Positions 12,100 to 23,813 of a DNA stretch of 64,000 nt are shown here, piece after piece. The translations under genes were made by a program, and so were the position numbers. How positions within the stretch are numbered: position 1 is the stretch's first letter; each line of letters starts with the position of its first letter. The stretch covers positions 9,424,001 through 9,488,000 of the forward strand of contig QCXZ01000001.1 of NCBI GenBank assembly GCA_025024175.1, in the 5' to 3' direction. The notes under the pieces are model-generated. The model had not been told where the DNA came from. It was given only the letters and a program-made list of their open reading frames with translations, and did no database searches. The stretch comes from Rhyzopertha dominica (taxonomy: Eukaryota > Arthropoda > Insecta > Coleoptera > Bostrichidae).

Positions 12100-13010
12100 T
12101 GATTATATAGATTATATTAGATCATTTTATTATTTCCGATTTAAACCTTATTAAATCTGTTTGGGTAAAATATGACCATAATATATCTGATCACAGTGTT
12201 ATCTCATGTGAGCTTAATATTTTGCCTGCAAGCTGCAATCCTTTGCATCTTAGGTTTCGTAGCTTTAAGCACTTTGAACACCAAATTATAATATTTGAGG
12301 AACCGAACATCAATAATAAAGTAATGTTACTTATTTAATGCGCATACTCCCATCATTGAGCGCAGACTCACAAAAGTAAAAGCTCGCTGGTTAACCAATA
12401 ACCTTAAATTTATGATGAGCTTACGCGACAAAGCTCTTACCAAGTTTAAAGTCCAAATTACAAGCCCACGGGATCTATTATAAGCAACTTAGAAATCTGG
12501 TAAATAAAACTATACATCTAGAAAAGAAGGCTTATCTGCTACACAGGCTGACCACCACTAGTAAATCTAGGTTATTTCCTAAGCTGAGGACCTTGGGAGT
12601 AAATTTAAATAGCACAACACTTCTCAGTTGACAGATAAATTAAATTGTCCCGATGACTATAATAAGTTTTTATTAGATCTTCCGCTTAAGGATTTTACTG
12701 TTGATCGTCCGTTACTAAATAAATACCTTGGCTCTAGGGTGGTAAATTCTCAATTTGAGTTAACGCTTACTGACCTAAATGAGATTGCTAATGCTCTCAT
12801 ATCTATAAAGTCTAATGCGGCTGGTCATGATGACATATCTTCTAGCATGCTGCTTTATGCTTGGCCGATTGTTGCCCCACATATATCACACATTATTAAA
12901 ACCTGTATTGGCAATAATATTGTTCCTGACAGTTGGATCTTGCCGAATGCGAATAAATTGAAAAAGCTAATAATGCAGCACCTGAAGACCTTGTGCCGTG
13001 TAAATTAACT
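12100..13010 (+). mobile_element. CR1/jockey-type LINE fragment
   Basis: The stretch covers the end of an apurinic-type endonuclease, including the motif ISDHSVISCELN (about 12185), then the linker (KARWLTNNLKF, about 12380) and the entry to the reverse transcriptase, with ELTLTDLNEIANALISIKSN followed by AAGHDDISSSML (12755-12850). The order SDH, WF/WL-x-NNL, then K-S-x-GxDxI is that of CR1/jockey LINEs. The 126-codon frame 12628-13008 is the best preserved piece. The sequence breaks off before the catalytic YADD block. There are stops in the first half. It belongs to the same broad clade as the LINE at 45-48.8 kb but is not a close copy. Confidence 0.82.
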
Positions 13011-14880
13011 AAACTTTATCAAAAAGAAATTGAAATGTTTGATAAATGATGCAAGGAATAAGAAGCAACATACCTCTCTAGTGAGAAGTGTTATTGGCAT
13101 ATTTTTTTGTAATCAAATAAAATGCAAATATTTTGGTAATGGAGCTTTTTAATGAATCTATGAATGATAATATTACGGTTTTGAGAAAAAGTTTCTACAT
13201 CACACACGCCTATAGTATGGAGTTGAAAGACGTATTTGTAAACCTAGCACAATAAGCTTACTTTCACATTTTTAGCGGTGGTTTTTATGGATCTTCAAGG
13301 TATTTATGAACTTTTCAATCGATTCGTGATATTGTGATAAATAGTCTGTAATTTGAAAAATTGTCACAAATTTAAAAAACTATACTGCTGGGAGATTTGA
13401 AACCCAAATTAAATTTAAACAAATCTAGCAATTTTGTGTTAGGGGCTCCATCCTCCTTACACTTAGTCTTCCCCGATTAAAGTCATTCTTAAGTATGTTC
13501 TTTCACAACTGTAATGACTATACTGACTCATTTAAATTAACATGAGATCTTATTAGAAATAAACGGCTTCTTTAAACACACTCGCACAAGGAACGAACGT
13601 TCATGAGTAACAATTTCAAACATTTACATGTTAGTTTATCTCTAGGATTTGCTTTTTGGCCACATAAATTCTCGCAGATTACCTGTATACAGTTAGAATG
13701 TTCCATATGGTCCTATATTACTACCTAACCATAAAAAAACAGATTTAAATATTGGACTCGCAGCTTTTTTAAATTCAAAAAAACATCGCTTAAATATTAT
13801 TCACGACCATAACGCCTTTGTTGTTGACAGTTATTAATACACACATCGAAATAATGTAAAACTATTACAGGTGGTCCGCGCATATTCACTATCAACATTT
13901 TAACACTGTACTTTACGACCGGGATCCGAACGACCTCGTGTGAGTCAGACACAAAAAGCGGAATTTATTAATNTCCCCCCTGACCGCGCGGTGTGAGGTA
14001 TGATATAATGACGCACCCCGAATTCAATAGAGTAGATTAAAATGCCACCGAGAGCGTTCATCCCCCGTATGTGTTTAACCAACCCTTCTTATACGCAGCT
14101 GTACGTGTCTGTATGGGTTGAAGTGGAAGATGTTTAAAAAGCCCAGAGGTATCATGCCTGAGGGTCCTCCAGGCCATATGGATAAAATTTAAGCCGAAGG
14201 GTTAGCAGTCGGGTCGGTTTAAAGTTGTTTTTAATGATTAAACGCTGCGTGAAATTTGAATTTAACATAATGGAATTAGGGAAGGTTGAGTAATCAGTAA
14301 CTGTGTCCGCGGGAGGATATTTTGGCTAAAAACATAATTGGTGTTTTTCTTGCTGTAGCAAAGATGGAAGAATAATGAGCCCGTTTAAACAAAAATGGGT
14401 CTTTTGCAAAACATGGTGTATATATGAATTAGAAGTAATTACAAAAGCGCAAAATTAAACTTTTAGCAAAGGTATTACAACAAAAATTACAACGCCCTAC
14501 AATTACGTATGATTTTACGATAAGTTCGAATTTACTTGTTGACACCTTTTTATTTGATGGAGATATAACAATTATTGCGTAAAATGGTAAGAGGCCATTT
14601 ACCACTAACGGTATAAATAAAGAGGTTTTGTAGAGTATTATAGTATTAAACGACAGTGAAAATGATCAACAGAAATTAATTTTAAACCATTTTTTATATT
14701 TTAAACAAATTTGTACCCAAATCATATGGATTTCAACCTAACTCTGGCCGCGAAAGCTTATGTTTTTACATACTTAACCTCTAAGCGAAAGATATCTCTT
14801 TCTATCAGTCCTCCGCATGGTCATCTATCAAAATTTTAAGCCGGGCAAGTTTATCTCTTCTGCAGGATCTTTTTCTTGAA
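13011..14880. other. Region without recognisable gene
   Basis: AT-rich and anonymous, with one ambiguous base at 13972. A GC-richer patch around 13900-14200 has no coding frame of note. The last 100 bases may belong to the Penelope-like element that follows. Confidence 0.45.
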
Positions 14881-15990
14881 TTGTCCATTACCCCCACACA
14901 AATTGATTCATTCATTGACCAAATTACTTTTCTACAAGCCCAAAGAAACCTTGAAATTTGTAATCAGAGGCACATACACAAATTCCACTCTCTAGTTCAA
15001 TCCTGTACGCCAAACCCGAAAATAGTGATAAATTTGTCTTCCTGTCCAGTCTGTTCCGTAGAATTATACGTTCAATCACTACCCAAGGATACGGCGGACC
15101 GCATCAGTTTTGAAACAGCCAAGATTCTTACAAACCGAAACTTTCCCCATTCAATCTCAAGCCCAATTCACAGATAACCATTCCATCGGCCGATAATGGT
15201 AAAGCGACTGTAATCCTTAGTACTTCGAATTATGTAGATAAAATCAACAATATTTTGCGAGATGCGTAATACACTTCCATTTCTTACGGCCCGCATCCAA
15301 GAATTGAAAACGAACTTAATTCGATGCTTAAGAAGCAATCGAAACCCCCTTGTCTTAAAAAAAGGTCGTAGAAAAGAAAGACTACCCATTTACAACTCGC
15401 CAAATTTTTAGCGAATAACCTTTTGAAGGACTACACAGGGAAAACATCTCCACATGTCCTCAATTCTAAACACTTTTAAAATGTTCTATCGGAACTCATT
15501 CTCGACCCAGGGGACAAAATGGTCAGTTTTGACGTCACGTCCTTGTTTACGAAAGTTCTAATTCCAGGACACTTAGCCTGATATATTCGCAGGCTTGGTA
15601 AAAAAATGTCTCACTTCAACATATTTCAGATTTCAATGTCAATTTCATTGTCACCAGAGTGGCAAACATGTTCATGGAAGCCTTTGAACAAATTGCTTTA
15701 GGGTCATCAGAAATGAAACCTATATCTGGCTTGGTTATCTCGACGAGCCTCACGGCTCCAACACCCCAACAACGTTCCTAAATCATCTTAATTCCCAACA
15801 TTCCGATATAAAATTCACGATGGAAATCGAAAGCAATAATTCTCTCCCATTTGTTGATGTCCTTGTCACTTGATCGTTTGGGCCACTCTGTCTATCGCAA
15901 AGAGCCCCACATAGATTGGTACTTGGAGCTTGGTCTCATCACCATAGGTCACAAAAACGTTTTTGGCTACAATGTTCCAACAAAATCTAA
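14881..15990 (+). mobile_element. Penelope-like element 2, N-terminal and RT part
   Basis: In order: the N-terminal region FIDQITFLQAQRNLEICNQR (about 14910), IVINLSSCPV (about 15024), DNGKATVILSTSNYVDKI (about 15190-15245), VSFDVTSLFTKV (about 15523, the RT A block with the catalytic aspartate), FLNHLNSQHSDIKFTMEIE and LPFVDVLV (about 15775-15870), then LGHSVYRKEPHIDWYLELG (about 15880). This is the normal order of a Penelope-like RT. The RT B block and the YxDD block fall in the gap at 15560-15740 and are not recognisable, so part of the core is deleted or shuffled. Many stops are present. The endonuclease half resumes at 17.7 kb. Confidence 0.83.
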
Positions 15991-17675
15991 ATAAATAAAT
16001 ATAATCAAGAACTTTTCTTGGAACTATCAGCATTTATATTAAAATCACCACCCAATATATTTTACCGTCCGCATAACATTATTTAAAATAGGTTCAAGGA
16101 TTAGTAAAATTTCGCTAGTTTGATTAAGGATTGTAAATAAACAGGGATTTTATGTGCAAATGCATATTTTAAATTAATAAAATGTCTGGCCTGAACTTTT
16201 GGATCTGCGCTTATCTAGGCAACTGGAGTTTAATTAAGTTAATCAATATTTGCATGTTTTGCACATTTAAATATAGATGCAGATATAATTTCAATGAGGT
16301 TGTAGCCTTACACTCATTATCACTTAGCCAATGCTTGAAAAGCAAGGCATGGATGGTCGATCTTCTGCTATAGACAAGATTCCATTTCATTAAGTTTGAT
16401 TCTGACAGACTGTACGACGAGAAAAGAGATACTTAAAGGTTAGAACAGAAAACACGGTGTTACTCTTCACTTGAAGCTTTTGTTTTCTTATTCATCTCCT
16501 ATGACTTAGATCTTGCGCATCGAACGTGTTAGTAGTAAACTATTAATTTACACTGACTGCAGAAGTTTGGTCCAGAATAGGAGACTTTGATGGGTACTTC
16601 TGACTGATTTTTTTGCATCAATTCCTCTTTTCTAGTTGTTAAGTCCAGATTACACTTATATAAGTAGCTCTTTAGAGCGGCAACTTTAACTGAGGTATTG
16701 TAATCCTTAACATTGGCTCTTATATATGGGTTTCTTTTTTCTTGTTGTCAACTTCTTTAAACCCTTTTGAATTAACCGATGTTGCTTCAATATTTCTACC
16801 GGACCAATGTAGATTTCATCATTTTTGGGTTTAGAAGACGTGGTCATATTCTTAATTATCTGTATGCAAGATTAACTAAGAGATTAAAAGGAAAGATTAT
16901 ATAGGTGTATGTATCAGATACCAGATACCAGCTTTTCATCTTCATGGTTAATGGAATCTTGAATTTGGTTAAAAACTTATTTCCACTAAATGGCTTGAAA
17001 GATGATTTTTACAGTAAACGTTTGAAAATAATACTATATTGTTTGGGATGCAACTAAGCACTCATGTCTGGGGGACCAGCTTTCTTGGAAGACATTTTTG
17101 CATGGCTGTTGTTTTGGACCGACATCATCAAAGTTCACGGCAACTTCCACATTACAGCGCATCGGATTACCAACAACATGATCTAGAGCAAACTTTACGT
17201 CCCAATAAAACTTAGTCGTAGCTCATCGAGCAGCACCAAAAGGCATTACTGCATCTTTTATAGCGCGTTCCCTATTTACCCGGCCGTATACGGGCGACGC
17301 CGCGCACATTACCGCAACATGGACGCGTTAAACATACAAAGTTAAGCCGTCCGACATGCATTCACCTCCAAATTAACACAAACGGGGATGTTTCGCACTT
17401 GAAATTTTTAGTGCGGTCGTAAAGCGGCTGGAGATATGCGCTGACGGGCCGTATTTTCGGCGAGAAATGTCGATAAACGGCCGCAATGACGACTGCCGGT
17501 CAAGAACTTCGGGGAACCGTTAACGTGGGTGTGAAAATAGCCCAGGAAGCCATGGTTATTGTCAATACGGTATTTTCTTTATAGAGGTGTTAATTTATTG
17601 GCCATGTCTTATGGGGAACTTAACGTGACGTTAAAATCTTTTCCGGGTCATTCTTAAACATCTAATAATCATGTA
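15991..17675. other. About 1.7 kb interrupting PLE 2
   Basis: This stretch separates the RT part and the endonuclease part of PLE 2, which should be almost adjacent, so it probably includes one or more later insertions. The first 1 kb is AT-rich. The part 17040-17280 is open for about 60 codons on the minus strand (with FYWDVKFALDHVVGNPMRC) but matches nothing that I recognise. 17270-17550 is GC-rich. I see no clear inverted ends or target duplication. Confidence 0.5.
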
Positions 17676-18130
17676 TCAGTCTGGCCAACAATGGTTATAA
17701 TAATCGTGAGATACAATCTGCAATTCATCGTCATCTTTGCCACAAATCCAAACTATCTCTCGAATCGCCAAACTGTAGCTATACACACATACGTTCAAGG
17801 TGACACAGATATTAGAACTGGCAAAACTGCTAAAAAACAACTTATCCGTACTATCTTCCATTATTCCATCTCCGTAGGACAAGATAGTTCCTCTGTCTTC
17901 TTGAGGTACTTACAGCATCCCTCGTTCGCATGGTGCCGTATATATTGGCGAAACTGGTAGATCCATTAAAACCAGGTTTAATGAACATAAACGCCGCATT
18001 AAATCAGGTCTCTGCACCCACTCAGCAGTAGCCGAACATCTACATGAAACCGGGCACAATATTTTCTTCGACAATGTGTCAGTTCTAGCGGAAGTCCCCT
18101 ATTTCACAACCGGAGTAATCCAAATCGCGA
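17676..18130 (+). mobile_element. Penelope-like element 2, GIY-YIG endonuclease part
   Basis: The linker is recognisable from NGYNNREIQSAIHRHL (about 17690) through VTQILELAKLLKNN (about 17800). It is followed by GAVYIGETGRSIKTRFNEHK (about 17932-17990), which holds the YIG half of the GIY-YIG motif and the conserved R-x-x-x-H helix, and by HSAVAEHLHETGHNIFFDNV (about 18022-18080), the usual second half of the domain. The end of the protein (IAKNCYHLS-like) runs out near 18140. Frames are broken by stops upstream of the motif, but the endonuclease itself is open for more than 60 codons. Orientation and order agree with the RT part at 14.9-16 kb. Confidence 0.85.
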
Positions 18131-18344
18131 AGATTGTTATCATCTCTCTACTATTGGGTACCCAATCACGTAACTGCTATCCCCACTTTCACGTATCCCA
18201 CGTCTACTGACCAAGCATCCCCACCTCCTTCGTCACGCCAGGTACAACGTTATCTATCCTTTTCATTCTCGTTCCTTCTTATGATTAGGTTAAGCTCGGA
18301 CGTCTTTTTGGCGTTATTTTGTAGCATATTCCACACTTATTCCT

Positions 18345-18385
18345 GTCCTAATGAGGCCCTTTACAAGTGCGGGCTAAACGTCGAC
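18345..18385 (+). ncRNA. Decayed hammerhead ribozyme motif of PLE 2
   Basis: About 200 bases after the endonuclease, where a Penelope-like terminal repeat should lie, the sequence reads GTC, CTAATGA, then GGCCC pairing across a loop with GGGC, then TAAACGTC followed by GAC. A hammerhead core needs CTGATGA and GAAA, so two positions look mutated (G5 to A, and the first G of GAAA to T). Stem II (GCCC/GGGC), the minimal stem III plus cleavage triplet (A-CG-TC) and a short stem I (GTC/GAC) are kept. I read it as an inactivated ribozyme. Confidence 0.55.
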
Positions 18386-18489
18386 CTGATTCAAAAATCA
18401 GACGTCGTCTAACCCAAAAAGACTAAGACTTAAATAAAAGCATTATGTAAGCACATAATGCAGATGCATAGCAGGAAGAACATGGCGAC

Positions 18490-18900
18490 TACACTAAAAA
18501 TTGGTTTACTGGGTTTATACCAACGTTGTGATACCCATAGTTACAAATAAGTCCTTCGTGTGGTGGCACAAATACACCGACAAAAGTGCAAAAGACAAGC
18601 TAAGCAAGCTACAAACACCTTGCCATCTAATTGCAATTTAACGGTAACAGCTTTACAGATGGTTCTAATGAAGGCAACATGGCTTAATTTTGTTATTGAT
18701 AACTGGACTGTTACGGGAGTTCTGTTTAAAGGAACACTTATCTAGAATCGGTAGGTACAGCAAAAATGATGCTATATGCCTGAAGTGCATGGATGAAACA
18801 CCTTGTGATATTCTGTGTGAATGTCCAAGGCTTATGAAGAAAAGACGACTTTGAGCTACCACTTGCGGATCCTGAGAGGACTGTAGAAGCATCTGCTGAC
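18490..18900 (+). mobile_element. R1/I-type LINE C-terminal remnant
   Basis: The open frame at 18503-18619 reads YWVYTNVVIPIVTNKSFVWW then HKYTDKSAKDKLSKLQ, the RT thumb region of R1/I-group LINEs (I-x-P-I-x-x-Y-x-S-x-VWW). After a gap where the RNase H domain should be, 18715-18840 reads HLSRIGRYSKNDAICLKC then DETPCDILCECPRL. This is the gag-like zinc knuckle region near the C terminus (C-x2-C-x7-H-x4-C), with the histidine replaced by isoleucine. RNase H is deleted or unrecognisable. It lies directly after PLE 2, so it could have been inserted next to or into the PLE tail. Confidence 0.75.
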
Positions 18901-19345
18901 TGAATCCTAAATTTTATTGGGATTAATGGAGCAACATACTCCCATACTCATTAATCTGTTTTCTCAAATGGCATAAATAATCATCCAAAAATTTAAGTGG
19001 TCTTTCTCCAACGATCTTCTTCATGCAACGTTTGTACTAAATGTTTTTGCACAATGCTTATAGTAATTGTAATCACATTTATTGCTAAGGCAAAGGTTCA
19101 GTTCAGCTATCGACTGAACTATGGATGGTCGTTGTTTTTACAAAAAATATAATATGCGAAATATTTATATTGTACGTAAATATAATGGATAAAGCAAAAA
19201 TAGTAAGACGTAGAGAGTTCAAATGTTGAATGCAGAAAAAGAATAACATTGACTAATCATGTGTCTTTTGAAATATTTAATTGCCTTTCCTTTTATCATG
19301 CACAGTTTGTGTTTGTCCACTTTCAACCATAATGGTTGAATTAAT
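18901..19345. other. Region without recognisable gene
   Basis: AT-rich sequence with no motif that I recognise. Confidence 0.5.
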
Positions 19346-19543
19346 TTAATGGACGTTTAAAAAAAAAAGGCTTCTGAGGGTGGCTCTTATGTTTTGATAA
19401 TAAATAACAAAGGTGTCTAGACGCACTAGCGATCCCAGACGTTTCGTTGGGGCGGCGCTCATCGGCTTGCCGGTGGATGTCGCTCCCTGAGATTGTTTGG
19501 CTTTGCCTACTGATCTTATGTTTTGTTTAAAATTTTTCTTCAT
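19346..19543 (-). mobile_element. Possible start of a LINE endonuclease ORF
   Basis: The minus-strand frame contains RLDTFVIYYQNIRATLRS. A motif of the type I-x-YQN-x-R-x-x-R is how the endonuclease domain of many jockey-group LINE ORF2 proteins begins. The preceding residues (TSTGKPMSAAPTKRLGSL) would then be the short N-terminal leader. Nothing downstream on that strand continues the domain, so it would be a tiny fragment. A chance match is possible. Confidence 0.4.
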
Positions 19544-22236
19544 AAAACCTTACCGCTTGCTTTAAAATTAGAAAAAGTATGTTTTTAATCGTAGTACACT
19601 TTTCTTTTGCAATCTTGACTAACGTCTTTGCTTTTTTAGTATTTCAATTAACTTAAATTTTAGTTCACTCGCGTTTTCTATGCCATTATACATACACTGT
19701 TCTTTCAGCACAATTTTCATACGGCAGCTTTGAAACTTTTTTAAATTACATTGTATTGTTATATTGAAAAAACTAGTTTCATAATGCGCCATTTTGTCTC
19801 ACGCAACTAACATTTAGACAACGAGCCGCGAACGAGTTTTGTAATGGATGAATGCGACGAAGGGCCTTATGAAATCCCATTTTTTATAAATTTTTTTCTA
19901 TTGTGCATGATTTCGGACTTCTATAAGAGAAAATGTAAGAAATTTCATAAAAATATAAAATTTAGGAAGATTTATCCTGCCATGTTTAAGTTGGCTAATT
20001 GTCAATTTTTTACAAAACCCATGACAGTTACGACGTTACGAGGTGGAGTTTGTTTGATGTTATTTTAGTGATATTGTCGCAGCGGTTATGGTTGACTGAA
20101 AAATAAATTAATTCGTTTACCTGAATCGCGAGTATTTATATAAAAATAGTGCTGAGCTTGTACGTTCCGACGCGGTTTAGTGCCGCGGTGCTTGAACTAA
20201 GTGAACGCTAAAAATGCTGACATGAACGTACTGACTTAACGCGTGTACATTCTAGAATCTACGAAATGTTACAATTTGAATAATGTGGAAAAGACGCATA
20301 TTTGACAATATAAACACTGGAAAATAAGAAGTTGCGTTTTAAAATGGCGCTATTAAGAAACGAAAATTGCTTATCGTAATGGCTTAATTGTGAACGCAAA
20401 ATAAAAAAAGTGTATTTGTTCTTATTTTACGTACTTTTTAATGGACTTGCAGTGTCTATATACTGATAATCAGTAATCACGATTGGCTTTAGTGTGTCTA
20501 TGACTTAATTCTTATTACAATCGCAATCATTTTTTTACTTAAATATAAATAAAGCACTTAAATTTGCTACCAACTTTTGCTTCATTCTAGGAAAGTGAGC
20601 ATTGGTATGCCATGTGAGATTAAGGAAGCTAAACATTTAATTGTTTAAAGCTATTTTTCTAATACTCATACGAATGTTATAAAAAGGAAGGTCATTTTTA
20701 ATGGACCTGTCAGTTGCTCGCAATCAGCTAGTTCATTACGTGTTTTCATTCTTCTATATGTAATTAATTTGTGCTTTATGCATATACTATGCAGACTTCT
20801 ACAATTCTCTTGTTGGAAATGCTATTTTATTCAACTAAACAAAGTATGTAAAAATTGAATCGCAATGTTATGTATTGGACGTGACAGGCTCAGTTACTGA
20901 AAATGAACTTTTTATTAATACACTAAAAAATATCGTGTGGTGCTTCATCTTTCGTAGTGTGTCTTTAACTTACAATGATGAACACTGCTGTCTTGGGAAC
21001 TAAGAAAATCATTTGCTTATATTTGATGATACTTCGCAGTACTCTTGAAGCCATCTAAGTATAATCTCCATTTCTACAGGTGCTGTTGGACTGTTGACAC
21101 GCTAGAATGATAAAACTCTTTTAAAATAGCGATTTCCAGTCCAACGTACGCACGTGCGCCTTCAATTTCCGTGGTTTAGGACACGACATCGATCTTCTCT
21201 TCAACAAGGAAGTCTTCGAGCAACAGACCGAAAAATGGCAACAAAGACAACCCGACGTTCATATTTCCTCCGGTGATTAGATAAAGAAACTTATGTCGCA
21301 GTGAATTAAGTGCCCGTGGCGTTGCACAATGAGATAATCTCTACCTACCACACACCGAGCCACCTATTACAGGAATTCAGGCTATACACATGCAAATGGG
21401 ATCGCTACAACACAACGATTAAACAACAGTCGCAGGGATACAGTCGTTCATTATTAACAGGGAATTAATTTTATGAGGTCCCCGGCATAACTCTTGGTGT
21501 CTTCCAAGTATTGAGATTGTAGACGAGATATTTGCGTTCCAAAGATCACCGGGCGAACCAGGTTGTGAATTTGTTGGCTTGAAGAATCGGACTTGATAGC
21601 AACCTGTTTTTGTTCATAATGTGTTAAAGCTTTTACGTTTTCTGTATGTATTACGCTTTTAAGCCGTCAGAGGCCCAGCAGTAATAGACAGTCTATCTAA
21701 GATCTCCGACTTGAACCATCCTTTTTTTTCACATTTAAATGACCTTTTTTTAGAATATTGCCTACATCAGGCCTGGCCAACACCCGGCTGTCGTGTAAAA
21801 TTATCGATTTTGTCATCTTGATTCATATTTTGTAACGATTTTTCATTAAATAAAAGAATAAAGGCTTGTTTGTTTCGTAACAATTTTGCTTTCTTCAGAA
21901 AACCTCTCAATCTAAACACCCACCCATTCATAAATTACACTTCGTCAATGCCGCCCCTGAATTCGTGTGACAAGGAACAAACGGGGTTCTGAAAGCGTAA
22001 TTAAATACAATAAATGTACTGCTTAAAATGACCATCTTCAACTTTCGTACTATAATATAATAGCTTTCAAAGGCTTATCTAATATTTTTCAACATCTCCG
22101 GCGTGATCAAACGGCATTCCGTGAAATTCAGATTCAGGTAATGAAGCATAAACTTTGGTTTATACGTAGCCGTGCAAAAGAAATCCAATAAGTTAAATCG
22201 GGTGACCAAGCTATGTACGGAATAACTGTATACTTG
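19544..22236. other. Region without recognisable gene
   Basis: About 2.7 kb with no identifiable element. A phrase like TTTTTAATGGAC followed by TGCAGT or TGTCAGT occurs at 20435 and 20693, which may mark a faint repeat. 21120-21460 is GC-richer, without a usable frame. Confidence 0.45.
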
Positions 22237-22238
22237 TA

Positions 22239-22372
22239 CAGGGTGTCCCATTTGTAATTGTAGGGTATGTCGGTAACTATTAATACTAGAGCGTTGCGAG
22301 TTTGTTGTGAGTTGAACTGTACCATCGCCATTTTTGTATTGTATTGTTTTAAAGCCATAGGCAACTTTTAAA
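22239..22372 (+). mobile_element. Left end of a CAGGGTGTCC-type TIR element
   Basis: After a TA the sequence CAGGGTGTCCCATTTGTAAT opens a 134-base segment closely similar to the left end of the complete element at 22810 (shared blocks TAACTATTAAT, TAGAGCGTTGCG, GTACCATCGCCA and GCCA-x-AACTTTT). It stops where dispersed repeat copy A begins. No matching right end is seen nearby, so this is a truncated copy, or a copy broken by the following insertion. Confidence 0.75.
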
Positions 22373-22804
22373 ATAAATATCCATCGTATTTGAATCGATT
22401 ACTTACATATGCTCTTAAAATTTGCTATGTTTGAAAATGCTGGGAGGATGAAGTTTCGTCCTGTTAAATAGAAGCTGCAGGTGTCAAAGATACATACTCA
22501 AAAGAGAGAAGAAAAAATATCACAACTCATATTTGGCAATCTTTCGAAGAAATCTTCAATGAAACCCGTGCTACACCGATGCACTGTTCCCGTGCACGAG
22601 CATCCAACAACACCTCAAACATGCAACGAAATTAATGCGAAATCAAACAGATCGTAACAGCTACAATTAACAGGTTCTTTCATCTAACATCGCACGATCT
22701 ACAGAAAATGAATAACATACTACTTAAGCGGGCCGCACTCCATCAGAAAATTATTTAAGCTGGGCAAGCTTGATGAATGCTCATGATTTTAAAACCTACA
22801 CAAT
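22373..22804 (+). repeat. Dispersed repeat, copy A
   Basis: One of three copies in the window of an interspersed repeat of at least 450-700 bases (others at 51700-52440 on the minus strand and 60253-60870 on the plus strand). Shared blocks include AATATCCATC, GAATCGATTAC, GGAGGATGAAG, GAAACCCGTGCT, ACCGATGCACTGTTC, CATGCAACGAAATTAATGCG, TTTCATCTAACAT and GGCAAGCTTGATGAA. No terminal inverted repeats or poly-A tail are visible. Copy A lacks the last part of copies B and C because the TIR element starts here. I cannot place it in a known family. Confidence 0.8.
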
Positions 22805-22809
22805 TTGTA

Positions 22810-23808
22810 CAGGGTGTCCCATTTTCGTTGTAATTGTAGGGTATCTCAGTAACTATTAATGCTAGAGCGTTGCGGTTTCGTTATTACTGTATTACTTTTT
22901 TGTTGTGAGTTGGGCTGTACCATCGCCACTTTTGTATCGTCCTTTGTTCTAAAGTTATAGCCAACTTTTGAAAAATTTAACATTTCTTCAGTTCTCAATA
23001 TCTCAATTGACTATGTAGACACAAAAAACAACTGTAGAGACATTTCTTGAAGATATTTTTATTCTGAACTCAGTGGCATACTCAGAATTTGTTTAGGGGT
23101 CACATTTTTGAGATATAATACGAACTTGCATTTTTTTTAAATGGAAACCATAGTTGGCTCTACTATGGTTGAAAAGAACTATATATTCTGATTAAGAAAA
23201 TCTATATGTTGTTAGATTTATCTTTACTAATTTTGGTGTCATTCCAATTTTTGTAATAATTTAATGAGATTTTAGGTTTTTCATCAAAATGGATATAAAT
23301 ACTTGATGATTAACAACGCATAGGTACTTATCTCCAAATAAACAATCATTTTCATTAGTTGCATGGACTACTAGAATATCGATAAAAAATGCATGAGCGC
23401 TCTTAGGAGTCTTATATATGTATTCAAATACGCATATACTATTTTTCATACTTAGTAATGTTAATTATATCGTGTGTTTTCTTATTCCATAGCCTCCTGG
23501 ATGTAAACGTAAAATATGATTAAATTATTTAAAAAAATAAATAATTACAAAACTAGTAAAAATAAACTTAACAATATATACGTTTTTTTAATTTTGTATT
23601 TACATACCCAAGCGAGAAATTGAGAGCTGGAGAAATGTTACATGTTCCAAAAGTTGGCAATGGCTTTAAAACAAAAGACGATACAAAAATAGCGACGGTA
23701 CAACTGAACTCAGAATAAAAAGATAATACAGTACTGTCAAAAGCGCAACCCTCTAACATTAACAGTTACCTAGATACCCTACAATTACAACGAAAATAGG
23801 ACACCCTG
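22810..23808. mobile_element. Non-autonomous TIR DNA transposon, 999 bp
   Basis: The left end CAGGGTGTCCCATTTTCG and the right end (complement GGACACCCTG) are inverted. They are flanked by TA on both sides (22808-22809 and 23809-23810), which fits a TA target duplication of a Tc1/mariner-like or similar system. The inverted repeats run long: GTAATTGTAGGGTATCT, TTAATGCTAGAGCGTTGCG and ACTTTTGTATCGTC near the left have decayed partners near the right. The interior is AT-rich and has no transposase, so the element depends on another source. ORFs inside (23261-23449 and 23568-23759) are incidental. Confidence 0.85.
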
Positions 23809-23813
23809 TACAT

